Shown here: positions 16,058-24,442 of the stretch, piece by piece
Layout: each line of letters starts with the position of its first letter
Position numbering within the stretch: position 1 is the stretch's first letter
Origin: Shewanella psychropiezotolerans
GTDB lineage: Bacteria; Pseudomonadota; Gammaproteobacteria; Enterobacterales; Shewanellaceae
Length of the DNA: 64,000 bases
Direction of reading: 5' to 3'
Assembly: GCF_007197555.1 (NCBI RefSeq)
Contig: NZ_CP041614.1
Location: 922,001-986,000 of the forward strand
Translations under genes and position numbers: made by a program
Notes under the pieces: generated by a model
What the model was told of the DNA's origin: nothing
The model's database searches: none
Seen by the model: the letters and a program-made list of their open reading frames with translations, nothing else

Positions 16058-17419
16058 TTAGCTGGCACGTTTACGGAAGATGACAATTGAGATAGCAACT
16101 AGGGCCAAGATCATGCAATACCAGGCGTGAGTTACTACTTCCAGTGGCGAGATGCTAAAGGTCGATGCGATAAGCAGGGCCTGAGCACCATAAGGAATAA
16201 GTCCCTGAATAATACAGGAGAAGATATCCATGATGCTGGCTGCACGCTTAGGGGTTACATCGTGTTTCTGTGCCAGCTCTTTAGCGATACCGCCAGTTAC
16301 CACGATTGATACCGTGTTATTGGCGACACAGGTGTTAGTTAGGGCAACGATGCCTGCCATGCCTAATTCAGATGCACGAGTCGAAGCGCCACCTTTGGCC
16401 TTGGAGAATTTCGCGATTAACTTTTCAATTTGTTTACTGACGAATGCCAGACCACCTTGCTGCTGCATCAGTGCCGCTAGACCACCCACTAGCATAGAAA
16501 GGATGAAGATCTCCTGCATGTTGCCAAAACCTGTGTAGATATCCTGACCGAATTGGATGACGCCGTAATCCATAGTGGCCAAACCTGTGATACCAGCAAG
16601 CAGGATACCGATAGTCAGTACTACAAATACGTTCAGGCCTGAGACGGCTAATACTAAGATGGTTAGGTAAGGTATGACCTTAACAAAGTCTATCTCTTGA
16701 GCGGCCACATCGGCCTGACCTTGACCCGCGAAGGTGAAGGCTATCAGGGTAATAATCGACGCTGGAATCGCGAAAATAAGGTTCTCTTTGAACTTATCTT
16801 TCATCTCACAGCCTTGGGTACGTGTCGCCGCTATGGTCGTGTCGGAGATGATAGAGAGGTTGTCACCAAAAAGTGCACCAGAAATTACCGCGCCAGCCAT
16901 CAGGGCTAGCTCTATCTGAGCCTCGTTAGCTACACCAAGTGCGATAGGCGCGACTGCAGCTATTGTTCCCATAGAGGTACCCATGGCGGTAGCGATGAAA
17001 GCTGCGATGACGAAGAAGCCGGGTAAGAGTAAGTTAGATGGCACAAGTGACAGACCTAAAGCAACAGTGGCATCCACACCGCCAGTGGCTTTAGCCACGG
17101 CAGCAAATGCACCAGCAAGCAAGTAAATCAAACACATGGCTATGATGTTTGCATGACCTATGCCGGCAATAAACGTCTCTATGCTCTGGTTAAGCTTCTG
17201 TTTAGAGATGATTAAGGCAAAGATAATTGCAGGCAGTATGGCTACGACGCTTGGAAGTTGATAGAAAGCAAAATCAACGCCCTGACTTTGAAAGTAAACT
17301 CCGGCGCCGATAAATAGGCCGAGGAATAGAAATAACGGCAGTAGGGCAACAAATGAGGCCGTTGGTGTATTGGTACTATTTGTTTGAGCGCTTGCTGAGG
17401 CATTGGTCGATGTGGTCAA
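16058..17419 (-). CDS. metT: NhaC-superfamily transporter, probable methionine transporter MetT
   Basis: A 453-residue, about twelve-helix Na+/H+ antiporter NhaC-superfamily protein. Family signatures include ATAMGTSMGTIAAVAPIA, then GALFGDNLSIISDTTIAATRTQG and ANNTVSIVVTGGIAK. By sequence alone it would be called an Na+/H+ antiporter. However, its promoter carries two perfect MetJ boxes, and comparative genomics has assigned the name MetT to an NhaC-superfamily methionine transporter under methionine control. I therefore infer Na+-coupled methionine uptake. Lysine (LysW-type) uptake was considered, but no lysine-riboswitch sequence was found. Confidence 0.7.
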   Translation of the reverse strand: MTTSTNASASAQTNSTNTPTASFVALLPLFLFLGLFIGAGVYFQSQGVDFAFYQLPSVVAILPAIIFALIISKQKLNQSIETFIAGIGHANIIAMCLIYLLAGAFAAVAKATGGVDATVALGLSLVPSNLLLPGFFVIAAFIATAMGTSMGTIAAVAPIALGVANEAQIELALMAGAVISGALFGDNLSIISDTTIAATRTQGCEMKDKFKENLIFAIPASIITLIAFTFAGQGQADVAAQEIDFVKVIPYLTILVLAVSGLNVFVVLTIGILLAGITGLATMDYGVIQFGQDIYTGFGNMQEIFILSMLVGGLAALMQQQGGLAFVSKQIEKLIAKFSKAKGGASTRASELGMAGIVALTNTCVANNTVSIVVTGGIAKELAQKHDVTPKRAASIMDIFSCIIQGLIPYGAQALLIASTFSISPLEVVTHAWYCMILALVAISIVIFRKRAS

Positions 17420-17649
17420 AGTCTTCTCTCTTATCTAGTCACTTATTTTAAAACGTTTAGTCTTAAACTATTACTCGTAAGCTGGAGGGGTTCTAACTCA
17501 ATTTCATCCAGTCACGTAAATGAACCATTAGTTCCCATGCCTCCTAGCTGGAACACGCTGTCTATTCCTGACCAGAATTTGAGTGAATTGTTAATTCTTA
17601 AGCTCAAAAGCAGTCGATATAAGCAGAATGGTCGATCTCATTAGTCGGC

Positions 17650-17678
17650 AGGATATGAGATAAATAGACGTCTGTCAA
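17650..17678 (-). promoter_or_regulatory. Sigma70 promoter of the metT-like gene
   Basis: On the minus strand TTGACA (17673-17678) and TATCCT (17650-17655) are separated by exactly 17 bp. The expected start site near 17643 gives a leader of about 220 nt before the ATG at 17419. I saw no SAM or lysine riboswitch consensus in that leader. Confidence 0.7.
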
Positions 17679-17697
17679 TTTAGACGTCTAGATGTTT
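17666..17697. promoter_or_regulatory. MetJ operator, four tandem 8-bp boxes
   Basis: Two perfect AGACGTCT boxes lie at 17666-17673 and 17682-17689. The 8-mer between them is GTCAATTT and the next is AGATGTTT, giving four contiguous 8-bp registers, as MetJ dimers bind cooperatively. The boxes overlap the -35 element, so bound MetJ-SAM should block transcription. Confidence 0.88.
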
Positions 17698-17699
17698 TT

Positions 17700-18166
17700 A
17701 CTTCCATTTTGTTTTTACTTGTCCGCTCAGCATGCGTTTTCACTATCCCATTGTTTAATCAAGATTAATGACATGATCTTGGGACACATATTTTACTAGA
17801 TAGTTATTGTTAACAAGATGTTGGGGAGAAGGCGAGTCTTTTGTTTATCTCTTTAGGCTCGCTATCTGGTTATGCTTATGGTATTTCCCCTGACAGGGGA
17901 CAGCCTCAGATGGATTGCTGTAGATCACCTCAATAATTCTCTGTTGATTGTCTAGAGCACAGATATATTGCTCGCTCGCGTTGGCTGTAACGCTCAATAT
18001 GAGGACGCTGAACATGGCGATGATTTAGTATTGCATGGGAACTCCGAAACCGATTGTGGACATCTGCATTTCATTTAATAGAAGTGAGTTAAAAGGTGCA
18101 AGCTCAAGCTATACAAGTGAGGGTTAACAACTTAAAATTTAAGCCTGAAAAATAAAGGGTCAAATA
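17700..18166. other. Intergenic region without recognised features
   Basis: About 470 bp between the divergent MetT-like and DUF3087 genes, beyond the MetJ operator. I see no gene and no convincing structured RNA. It probably holds the promoter of the DUF3087 gene. Confidence 0.4.
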
Positions 18167-18694
18167 ATGAAGTTACAAGAGATAGATAAAGTTGTATATC
18201 GTAAGCACTTGAATGTCGTCACAATCGCGCTGGTTACCAGTCTCATCTTACTATCCTTGGCTTTTGGAACTGGGCTCATTGCCTTGTTTGCTGATGCTAA
18301 GGACATGAGCGGTGAGGCGACTGGGAATTTTCACTTAAATTTACTAGGTGTTGTCATGGCTGCCATTATTTCTGTTGTGGTGCTTATGCAGGTCAAAGAC
18401 AAACCCTATTTGGCAGAGGTCTATTATGTTTGGCGGCTCAAAGCGCTGCATAACCGTGTCTATCGTCGACTGAAGAAGATCAAGGCCGCCGCTGCTAACT
18501 ATGATATCGACGCCTTGGTCATATTAAGTTTCTATTATCAGACTCAGAAACAGGTCTATCAGCTTGATAACAATACGCTTACCCTGAGAAAATTGGAGAA
18601 AGATATTAATGATCTTCAAGCCGCAATCAGTGAGCATAACCTGATCGTATCGATTGAGGACTTTAACGCCGAACTGCTTAACAAGTTTAAATAG
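18167..18694 (+). CDS. DUF3087-type membrane protein
   Basis: A 175-residue protein with two N-terminal transmembrane helices (about residues 18-40 and 55-75) and a basic, helical cytoplasmic tail (VWRLKALHNRVYRRLKKIKAA). The layout and sequence resemble DUF3087, a family common in Shewanella and Vibrio with no known function. The C-terminal part is heptad-like (KLEKDINDLQAAIS), suggesting a coiled coil or partner binding. It stands alone, about 195 bp before the solute-binding protein gene. Confidence 0.65.
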   Translation: MKLQEIDKVVYRKHLNVVTIALVTSLILLSLAFGTGLIALFADAKDMSGEATGNFHLNLLGVVMAAIISVVVLMQVKDKPYLAEVYYVWRLKALHNRVYRRLKKIKAAAANYDIDALVILSFYYQTQKQVYQLDNNTLTLRKLEKDINDLQAAISEHNLIVSIEDFNAELLNKFK

Positions 18695-18889
18695 GCTTGG
18701 TATTAGATCTTCATCGATGGCTTTATTAGAGACAGTGAAGCCTCATTACTTCTGAGGGATTATTTTTCCTAGAAAGGTATGTGACCGCCTAGAGCAGTAT
18801 GTGATAGTAACAGAAGGATTTGGTCTAAACTTGTAGTTACTATCCATAAACCTCACTGTGATCTAGCTTATTGCTGACTAAGGTGAATC

Positions 18890-19705
18890 ATGAAGAAAGC
18901 CATCATGGGTGTCACCATGGTAATCATACTGCTTGTGTGCAACCTCTTTGCCCTGCAAGTGAGAGCCGATCATGCTCTCGACATTGCCATCGTCGAATAT
19001 CCCCCTTATGAGTTCACCCGAGACGATCCACAAGGTGGAGTCCAGTTCGATGGCATTTCGGTGAAATTGGTTGAGGAGGTCTTTAGGCGCATTGAGCAGC
19101 CAATAGCTTTTAAGGTTCTTCCCTGGTCCAGAGCGCTTAAATTGTTGAAAGAGGGCAAGATCGACGGCTTATTTGAGGTACTCATCAGGCCTGAACGGCA
19201 AGTCTATGCCGATTATAGTCAGGAGGTATTGATGCAGGAAGTGGTGATGCTATTCGTGGCGGAAGATTCTGATATTGAGTTCGATGGTGACCTGACAGCA
19301 CTTAGTGATTACCATTTTGGTATGAGGAAAGATTTTAGTTATGGGACTATTTTCGATAATGCGGTGGAGACCAAGGTGATCAAGCGGGTGAGTGTCGATG
19401 TAGAATCTTCAACCTTGTTACTTAAGCTGTGTACCGGAGACATCGATATACTTATCGCCGAGAAAGATACCATTTTTTATGTCGATAAAGAGATAAAAAC
19501 GATACAGAGTGGTTCGCTAAAGCGGTGTAAGAACATCAAGCGATTAACAAAAGAGGTGCAATCGACGCCGACCTATATGACCTTCTCTAAGAAGAGTCAC
19601 CTTAGCCATGTCAGAGATAAATTTGACCAGGCTTTACAGCAGATGAAGCAAGATGGCAGTTATCTGCAGATCATCCAAGAGTGGAAACAGTCTAATATCG
19701 ATTAG
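18890..19705 (+). CDS. Periplasmic solute-binding protein, family 3-like
   Basis: A 271-residue exported protein with a signal peptide ending near residue 26 (VRADHALDIA). The layout is that of extracellular solute-binding family 3 (amino-acid ABC transporter type): IAIVEYPPYEF at the start, LPWSRALKLLKEGKIDGLFE, and a C-terminal DKFDQALQQMKQDGSYLQII helix. No ABC permease or ATPase gene is adjacent. It could be an orphan binding protein or, as is common in marine gammaproteobacteria, a free-standing sensory or scavenging protein. The ligand is unknown. Confidence 0.75.
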   Translation: MKKAIMGVTMVIILLVCNLFALQVRADHALDIAIVEYPPYEFTRDDPQGGVQFDGISVKLVEEVFRRIEQPIAFKVLPWSRALKLLKEGKIDGLFEVLIRPERQVYADYSQEVLMQEVVMLFVAEDSDIEFDGDLTALSDYHFGMRKDFSYGTIFDNAVETKVIKRVSVDVESSTLLLKLCTGDIDILIAEKDTIFYVDKEIKTIQSGSLKRCKNIKRLTKEVQSTPTYMTFSKKSHLSHVRDKFDQALQQMKQDGSYLQIIQEWKQSNID

Positions 19706-19833
19706 TTTGTAATATGACTTATGGCCTAAAACCTACCACAGAGAATGGTGGTGATCGATACGAAGCTACTAGGTATGGAATTATTAGACATGGAATTACT
19801 GAGTCTAAGGTGAACCTGTGTATGGCGTTACAG

Positions 19834-20103
19834 TTAAACATTCTCCTTCGACAAGATATGCTGGACACAGGCCGATCTAAGCAATGAAGTGAAATTCTTT
19901 ACATCACCGTGATGGTTTAGTGCTTCTATGTATAGGCTCGCGATAAATTGGTTTCTTTTCACACCTTGGCTCTCTGCAATCTGATCTAACAGATCCCAAA
20001 ACAGCTTTTCCAATGAGATGCTGGTCACATGCCCCTGGATTCGGATGGATTTCTGAATAGGCAAGTAATGGCTGGTGGGGTTGTCGAAAAACAGATTATC
20101 CAT
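19834..20103 (-). CDS. Ribbon-helix-helix domain protein
   Basis: About 89 residues. The segment KSIRIQGHVTSISLEKLFWDLLDQIA, followed by GVKRNQFIASLYIEAL, matches the RHH_4 type of ribbon-helix-helix domain: a DNA-contacting strand, then two helices. The ending FTSLLRSACVQHI is also typical. It is probably a small DNA-binding regulator; its targets are unknown and no toxin gene is adjacent. The ATG at 20103 is chosen; a GTG at 20118 in frame is possible. Confidence 0.7.
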   Translation of the reverse strand: MDNLFFDNPTSHYLPIQKSIRIQGHVTSISLEKLFWDLLDQIAESQGVKRNQFIASLYIEALNHHGDVKNFTSLLRSACVQHILSKENV

Positions 20104-20244
20104 AACTTTGATTCGCACACTTGACGTTATTTAATATGTTGAATTTTAAGGTATTATATATCTTCATCGTCTTTATTACCATTCAGGGATGTGTACAAAC
20201 TTTCTAATTTACTTAGTAACCACAACTTATGATTTATTATCCGG

Positions 20245-20532
20245 TTATGCGTGTTGGGATAAGATGATAATTTCAGGTTCTTGAGCAATGAGTTCAGGCA
20301 TCTCTTTTTTTAGACGTTTGAAGTGTCCGGTATTTTGATGCTTTTCGAATGCAGCATGGTCGACAAAGCTCTTGATGAAAATGAAACGCCCCTGCTTTTC
20401 ATTTTCTTGGTGAAGTTCATATTTGACACAACCCAGTTCATTTCGAGTCGGTTGAACTAAGCTCTTGAGGAGCTCAAGAAGCGCCTGTTCTTTGCCACTT
20501 TGTGCCTTAAAGCGTGTCAATACATTGATCAT
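20245..20532 (-). CDS. Antibiotic biosynthesis monooxygenase (ABM) domain protein, YgiN-like
   Basis: A single ferredoxin-like ABM domain of 95 residues. It has the usual progression INVLTRFKAQSGKEQALLE, then PTRNELGCVKYELHQ, FIFIKSFVDHAAFEKHQNTGHF and a C-terminal PEIIILSQ strand. Relatives such as YgiN act on quinols or hydroxyquinones or are small stress proteins; the substrate here is unknown. The ATG at 20532 fits the domain edge; an upstream in-frame TTG at 20550 is less likely. It stands alone. Confidence 0.8.
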   Translation of the reverse strand: MINVLTRFKAQSGKEQALLELLKSLVQPTRNELGCVKYELHQENEKQGRFIFIKSFVDHAAFEKHQNTGHFKRLKKEMPELIAQEPEIIILSQHA

Positions 20533-21002
20533 ATTTGTGCCCGTAGTCAAAAGTTACTGCCGATAATGAAAGGGTGGGCTAATGTAAGTGACTTGACTGA
20601 CGAAAGGGTAGCAAAGGGGTACTACATTTCAGTTAATTAGACTAAGTAACTTCTTTCTTTACAGCTCTTTGAGTCTGATCACTTTGTAAATGAACACTAT
20701 TTTCAAGCTATGCTGGCCAGTGCGAAAACCTATCAAATGGAGTGTTTTTCGAACAAAAAACTGATAATCATAAGATTAAGTCCATCTTCTTGTTTACTTG
20801 CGCGTCAAAAATATGACAAATAATTGCGGTTTTATCAGGCGTATATCGCCCATCTTTTATATAAAGTAACGGGCTGTCGATGGCTTATCTATTTTGAGCT
20901 AGTGCTCTTTTTGATAGGGATCATAAATGATGGAAAACCTGCTGATGATAGCTGTCATATATTGAGTTAGACTGTGACCTTGTTTCGGGGGAAGGAGATA
21001 TT
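20533..21002. other. Divergent intergenic region
   Basis: About 470 bp with no gene between the ABM gene (-) and the LysE-type exporter (+). It ends in a clear GGAG ribosome binding site for the exporter. No operator was recognised. Confidence 0.4.
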
Positions 21003-21638
21003 GTGGAATTAGGTATTAATGAACTTTGGCTATTTGTCATTTCAGGCATCATGTTAAACATCATTCCCGGACCTGACTCTTTATACATCATAGGCCGTAG
21101 TGCCTCCCAAGGCTTTAGGGCGGGTTCGACCGCGGCTTGCGGAATAGCCAGTGGAACCTTAGTGCATATCTTTGCGGCAGCTTTTGGCTTATCTGCTATT
21201 TTGGCGACATCAGCGATGGCTTTTACTATCATCAAGATCCTCGGCTGTGGATATCTTATCTATATGGGGGTCTCTATGCTGCTCAGTAAAGCTGGGCCAG
21301 CGGTCAAAAATAGAGAACAGAGTCAGGCGCCATTGAAGAAGATCTTCTATCAGGGTTTTATGACAAATGTACTTAATCCTAAGGTCGCACTGTTTTTCTT
21401 AGCCTTCGTGCCACAATTTATTACCCATGATGCACCGAATAAAGCGCTCTCTTTTATTGTCTTAGGCCTGATTTTTAATATCAACGGCATGCTTTGGTGC
21501 CACTTTCTGGCCTGGTCTTCATCGTCATTGAGCCGTAAAGTGAAACAAAGCACCAGAATCTCTAATGTGCTCAATAGGCTCGCCGGTGGACTCTTCATCT
21601 GTTTCGGCATCAAGTTAGCGTTTAGCGAGCAGGTCTAG
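21003..21638 (+). CDS. LysE/RhtB family amino acid exporter
   Basis: A 211-residue, six-helix exporter of the LysE/RhtB superfamily. The N-terminal signature GIMLNIIPGPDSLYIIGRSASQG and the following GIASGTLVHIFAAAFGLSA are diagnostic. The middle NPKVALFFLAFVPQF is equally typical. It should export small amino acids or homoserine-like compounds from the cytoplasm; the substrate is not predictable. The start is GTG with AAGGAGA seven bases upstream. It converges on the LysR gene and is separate from gabDT. Confidence 0.88.
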   Translation: MELGINELWLFVISGIMLNIIPGPDSLYIIGRSASQGFRAGSTAACGIASGTLVHIFAAAFGLSAILATSAMAFTIIKILGCGYLIYMGVSMLLSKAGPAVKNREQSQAPLKKIFYQGFMTNVLNPKVALFFLAFVPQFITHDAPNKALSFIVLGLIFNINGMLWCHFLAWSSSSLSRKVKQSTRISNVLNRLAGGLFICFGIKLAFSEQV

Positions 21639-21704
21639 CTTTCATCTCACCTATTTTTGAGTCTATTGGCCTGAGTCACTACTGCAAGCGTTTATGTTTC
21701 TTGA

Positions 21705-22655
21705 TTACTCTCGATTAAATACTTCATCGAATATTGCTTTGAGTAATTCAATTTTACTGGTTTCGCGTGGGTTGTGTTTAGACACCAGTGAAAGATTAAA
21801 TTGATAACAGGCGCTATCTCGATGAATAATCTTTAGTTGTTTGGCTTCGAGTTCCTGTTGAATGTAGCTCAGTGGTAAATAGCCAATATAGCAGCCGGAG
21901 AGAATTAAGGTTTTACGGGTATCAAACTGATAAGCCTTGGCACATAGATTGAGTCGCTTTAACTGCTCTCTGCCCTCTGCATCTATATCGATGCCGGGAT
22001 GAATGGCGGGTGTCTGCGTTAGCATCTCAAGGCTAATCTCATCATCTTTAAGTTGGAAAAATGGATGAGCATGGCTACAACATAAGTAGATGGGTTCGTT
22101 ATAAATGGTCTGATAATCCAGCCCTTCGATCTGCTGATAACTGGGGAGTAATCCTATGTGGGCCTTCTCTTTAAGCAGGCATTTTTCGATGTGTTTCAGG
22201 GCTTCATTGTCGAGTACCAGATGCAGCTGTGGCTGAGCCTTATGTATCTTCTTCACTACCTCTGCTAGTTTTAGCTGCATACGTGTATCGAGCTGATCGG
22301 CGCACAGTATGATTAACTCGCCGCTCAACTCTTCACCTAAGTTATTAACGAGTCTCGAGAAATCATTAAGCGAGTCGAATAGTTCGATACAGGCATGGTA
22401 GATCGCCTGACCGTCTTCAGTCAGCGCGAACCCGCCGCGTCCTCGACTGCATAATTTGAGCTTCATGCGGCTCTCTAGGTTAGACATGTGCACACTGATG
22501 GTTGAGCGGGTCACCCCGAGCTCTGATTCAGATGCAGAGAAGCCACCATTCTCGACCACAGTACGAAAAATTCTCAGCAGGCGTAGGTCATATTCGGTGA
22601 CAGCTTTTGGGATGATGGAGCGCTTACTGTTAATTTTATTGCTAATGTTTTTCAA
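21705..22655 (-). CDS. LysR-type transcriptional regulator, divergent to gabD
   Basis: A 316-residue LysR-family regulator. The N-terminal winged helix (about residues 22-80: LRIFRTVVENGGFSASESEL, then TRSTISVHMSNLE) is followed by a substrate-binding domain of normal length. It is divergent to gabD-gabT with a 175-bp shared promoter region holding a strong inverted repeat, the usual arrangement for a LysR activator of its neighbour. The inducer is presumably GABA, succinic semialdehyde or a related compound; that is inference. The start is TTG with GGTGG upstream. Confidence 0.88.
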   Translation of the reverse strand: MKNISNKINSKRSIIPKAVTEYDLRLLRIFRTVVENGGFSASESELGVTRSTISVHMSNLESRMKLKLCSRGRGGFALTEDGQAIYHACIELFDSLNDFSRLVNNLGEELSGELIILCADQLDTRMQLKLAEVVKKIHKAQPQLHLVLDNEALKHIEKCLLKEKAHIGLLPSYQQIEGLDYQTIYNEPIYLCCSHAHPFFQLKDDEISLEMLTQTPAIHPGIDIDAEGREQLKRLNLCAKAYQFDTRKTLILSGCYIGYLPLSYIQQELEAKQLKIIHRDSACYQFNLSLVSKHNPRETSKIELLKAIFDEVFNRE

Positions 22656-22717
22656 ATTGCCACCTAGTTAACCGCATATAGTTTTACAGACATAAAACAT
22701 AAGGTTTATTGTTTTGT

Positions 22718-22735
22718 ATTTAACCCGAGTTAAAT
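22718..22735. promoter_or_regulatory. Candidate LysR operator between lysR and gabD
   Basis: ATTTAACCCGAGTTAAAT is a perfect inverted repeat (7-bp arms, 4-bp centre) containing the T-N11-A pattern of LysR sites. It lies in the shared promoter region. Confidence 0.55.
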
Positions 22736-22830
22736 TTGCTATTCAATAGCTATATGAATTTTTAGTACCAGTTTCATTTTTGGAGAAGAAACGGGTGCCA
22801 TTGACAAGATGACAGCACACTGGAGTGATT

Positions 22831-24303
22831 ATGCAACAAGTTAACGATTCAGGATTAGTGAAGCTCAGCTCTTACATAGATGGCCAGTGGAGTGATAGCC
22901 AGTTGGATGGTGGGAGTGAGAGATTCGATGTCATTAATCCAGCCAATGACCAAGTCGTGGCTCAAGTATGTAACGCCGGGATTGCCGAGACGGAAGCGGC
23001 CGTTATTGCCGCAAAAAAAGCCCTGCCAGCCTGGTCAAAAAAATCGGCCAATGAGCGTGCTGCTATCTTACGTCGCTGGTTCAACTTGATGATGGAGAGT
23101 CAGGATGACCTGGGCCGTATTTTGACCTTAGAGCAAGGTAAGCCGTTAGCCGAAGCTAAAGGTGAAATTGCCTATGGTGCAGCCTTCATCGATTGGTTCG
23201 CCGAAGAGGGTAAGCGAGTCTATGGCGATACTATTCCGGCACCAGCCGGTGATAAACGTATTATCGTTATCAAGCAGCCAGTGGGCGTCGTCGCCTCTAT
23301 TACGCCGTGGAATTTCCCTAATGCCATGATCGCCCGTAAAGCGGCAGCGGCTCTGGCAGCGGGCTGTACCTTCGTGGTGCGACCTTCACCGTCTACGCCG
23401 CTGTCGGCGCTCGCCATGGCCGAACTTGCCGAGCGGGCTGGCGTGCCAGCCGGTGTGTTCAACGTGGTTGTGGGGTTGGACTCATCCGGTATGGGCAAGG
23501 TACTGACTCAGCATCCGGACGTGTCTAAATTCACCTTCACCGGTTCGACAGCGGTTGGCAAAATATTGATGACCCAAACGGCCACTACGGTTAAGAAGGT
23601 GTCGATGGAGCTCGGCGGTAACGCGCCCTTTATCGTATTTGATGATGCCGATATCGATACCGCAGTCCAAGGCGCACTCGTGTCTAAATATCGTAATGCA
23701 GGCCAGACTTGTGTCTGTACTAACCGCATCTTCGTTCAGAGTAGCGTGCTTCAGGAGTTCACCGATAAGTTTGCCAGTGCGGTGGCCGAGCTTAAGATTG
23801 GCGATGGCCTGGCCGATGGCGTTAACTTAGGCCCGATGATCACATCACAAGCGGTCGATGGCGTGCATAAGCTCGTGGAAGAAACCGTCGCCGCCGGGGC
23901 AAAAATTATTGCCGGTGGTAAACGCAGCGCTGCAGGTAACAATTTCTATGAGCCAACAATCCTGACTGGTGTCACCAATGATATGCCCTTGGCAGCTAAT
24001 GAAATATTTGGGCCTGTGACGCCAATTATCAGCTTCGATACCGAAGAGGAAGCCATTGCATTAGCCAACGACACCGAATATGGCTTAGCGGCTTACTTCT
24101 ATTCCCGCGATATTGGCCGGGTGTGGCGTGTAGGCGAAGGGCTTGAATACGGCATGGTTGGTATCAATGAAGGCATTATCTCCAACCCCGCGGCACCATT
24201 CGGTGGGGTTAAACAGTCGGGCAATGGCCGCGAAGGTTCTAAGTATGGTTTAGACGACTATATGGAGATCAAGTATCTGTGTATGGGTGGAATAGATAAG
24301 TAA
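22831..24303 (+). CDS. gabD: NAD(P)-dependent succinate-semialdehyde dehydrogenase
   Basis: A 490-residue aldehyde dehydrogenase that oxidises succinic semialdehyde to succinate, the second step of GABA use. The catalytic Glu260 lies in MELGGNAPF and the nucleophile Cys294 in NAGQTCVC. The cofactor-site stretch SITPWNFPNAMI and the FTGSTAVGK loop are intact. Length and sequence fit GabD (E. coli 482). The ATG at 22831 is preceded by TGGAG; an in-frame GTG at 22825 overlaps that site. It is the first gene of a gabD-gabT unit under a divergent LysR regulator. Confidence 0.93.
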   Translation: MQQVNDSGLVKLSSYIDGQWSDSQLDGGSERFDVINPANDQVVAQVCNAGIAETEAAVIAAKKALPAWSKKSANERAAILRRWFNLMMESQDDLGRILTLEQGKPLAEAKGEIAYGAAFIDWFAEEGKRVYGDTIPAPAGDKRIIVIKQPVGVVASITPWNFPNAMIARKAAAALAAGCTFVVRPSPSTPLSALAMAELAERAGVPAGVFNVVVGLDSSGMGKVLTQHPDVSKFTFTGSTAVGKILMTQTATTVKKVSMELGGNAPFIVFDDADIDTAVQGALVSKYRNAGQTCVCTNRIFVQSSVLQEFTDKFASAVAELKIGDGLADGVNLGPMITSQAVDGVHKLVEETVAAGAKIIAGGKRSAAGNNFYEPTILTGVTNDMPLAANEIFGPVTPIISFDTEEEAIALANDTEYGLAAYFYSRDIGRVWRVGEGLEYGMVGINEGIISNPAAPFGGVKQSGNGREGSKYGLDDYMEIKYLCMGGIDK

Positions 24304-24305
24304 CA

Positions 24306-24406
24306 GCTGAGACGACGCTGCGCTGGTGTGGCTGAGATGACGCTGTGCTACTAGGGCTATGCCCGTCGAACAGGCGAAGCGATAGGGCAAAGGCCGTCAT
24401 CTTAGC
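24306..24406 (+). repeat. Folded intergenic repeat between gabD and gabT
   Basis: Two 19-bp direct repeats of GCTGAGAYGACGCTGYGCT lie at 24306 and 24331 (25-bp period). The second copy's GCTGAGATGACG can pair with CGTCATCTTAGC at 24395-24406 (12 bp, one G-U), and GGGC/GCCC stems lie inside. It is a REP-like element inside an operon and could tune gabT level relative to gabD. Confidence 0.55.
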
Positions 24407-24442
24407 TTTCGGACTTAGGGTTGAAAAAATAGGATTATAATA

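Noticed and set aside
17420..17640. Lysine or SAM riboswitch upstream of the NhaC-family gene
   Set aside because: I looked for both because such riboswitches control related transporters, but no conserved core was found; MetJ boxes explain the control.
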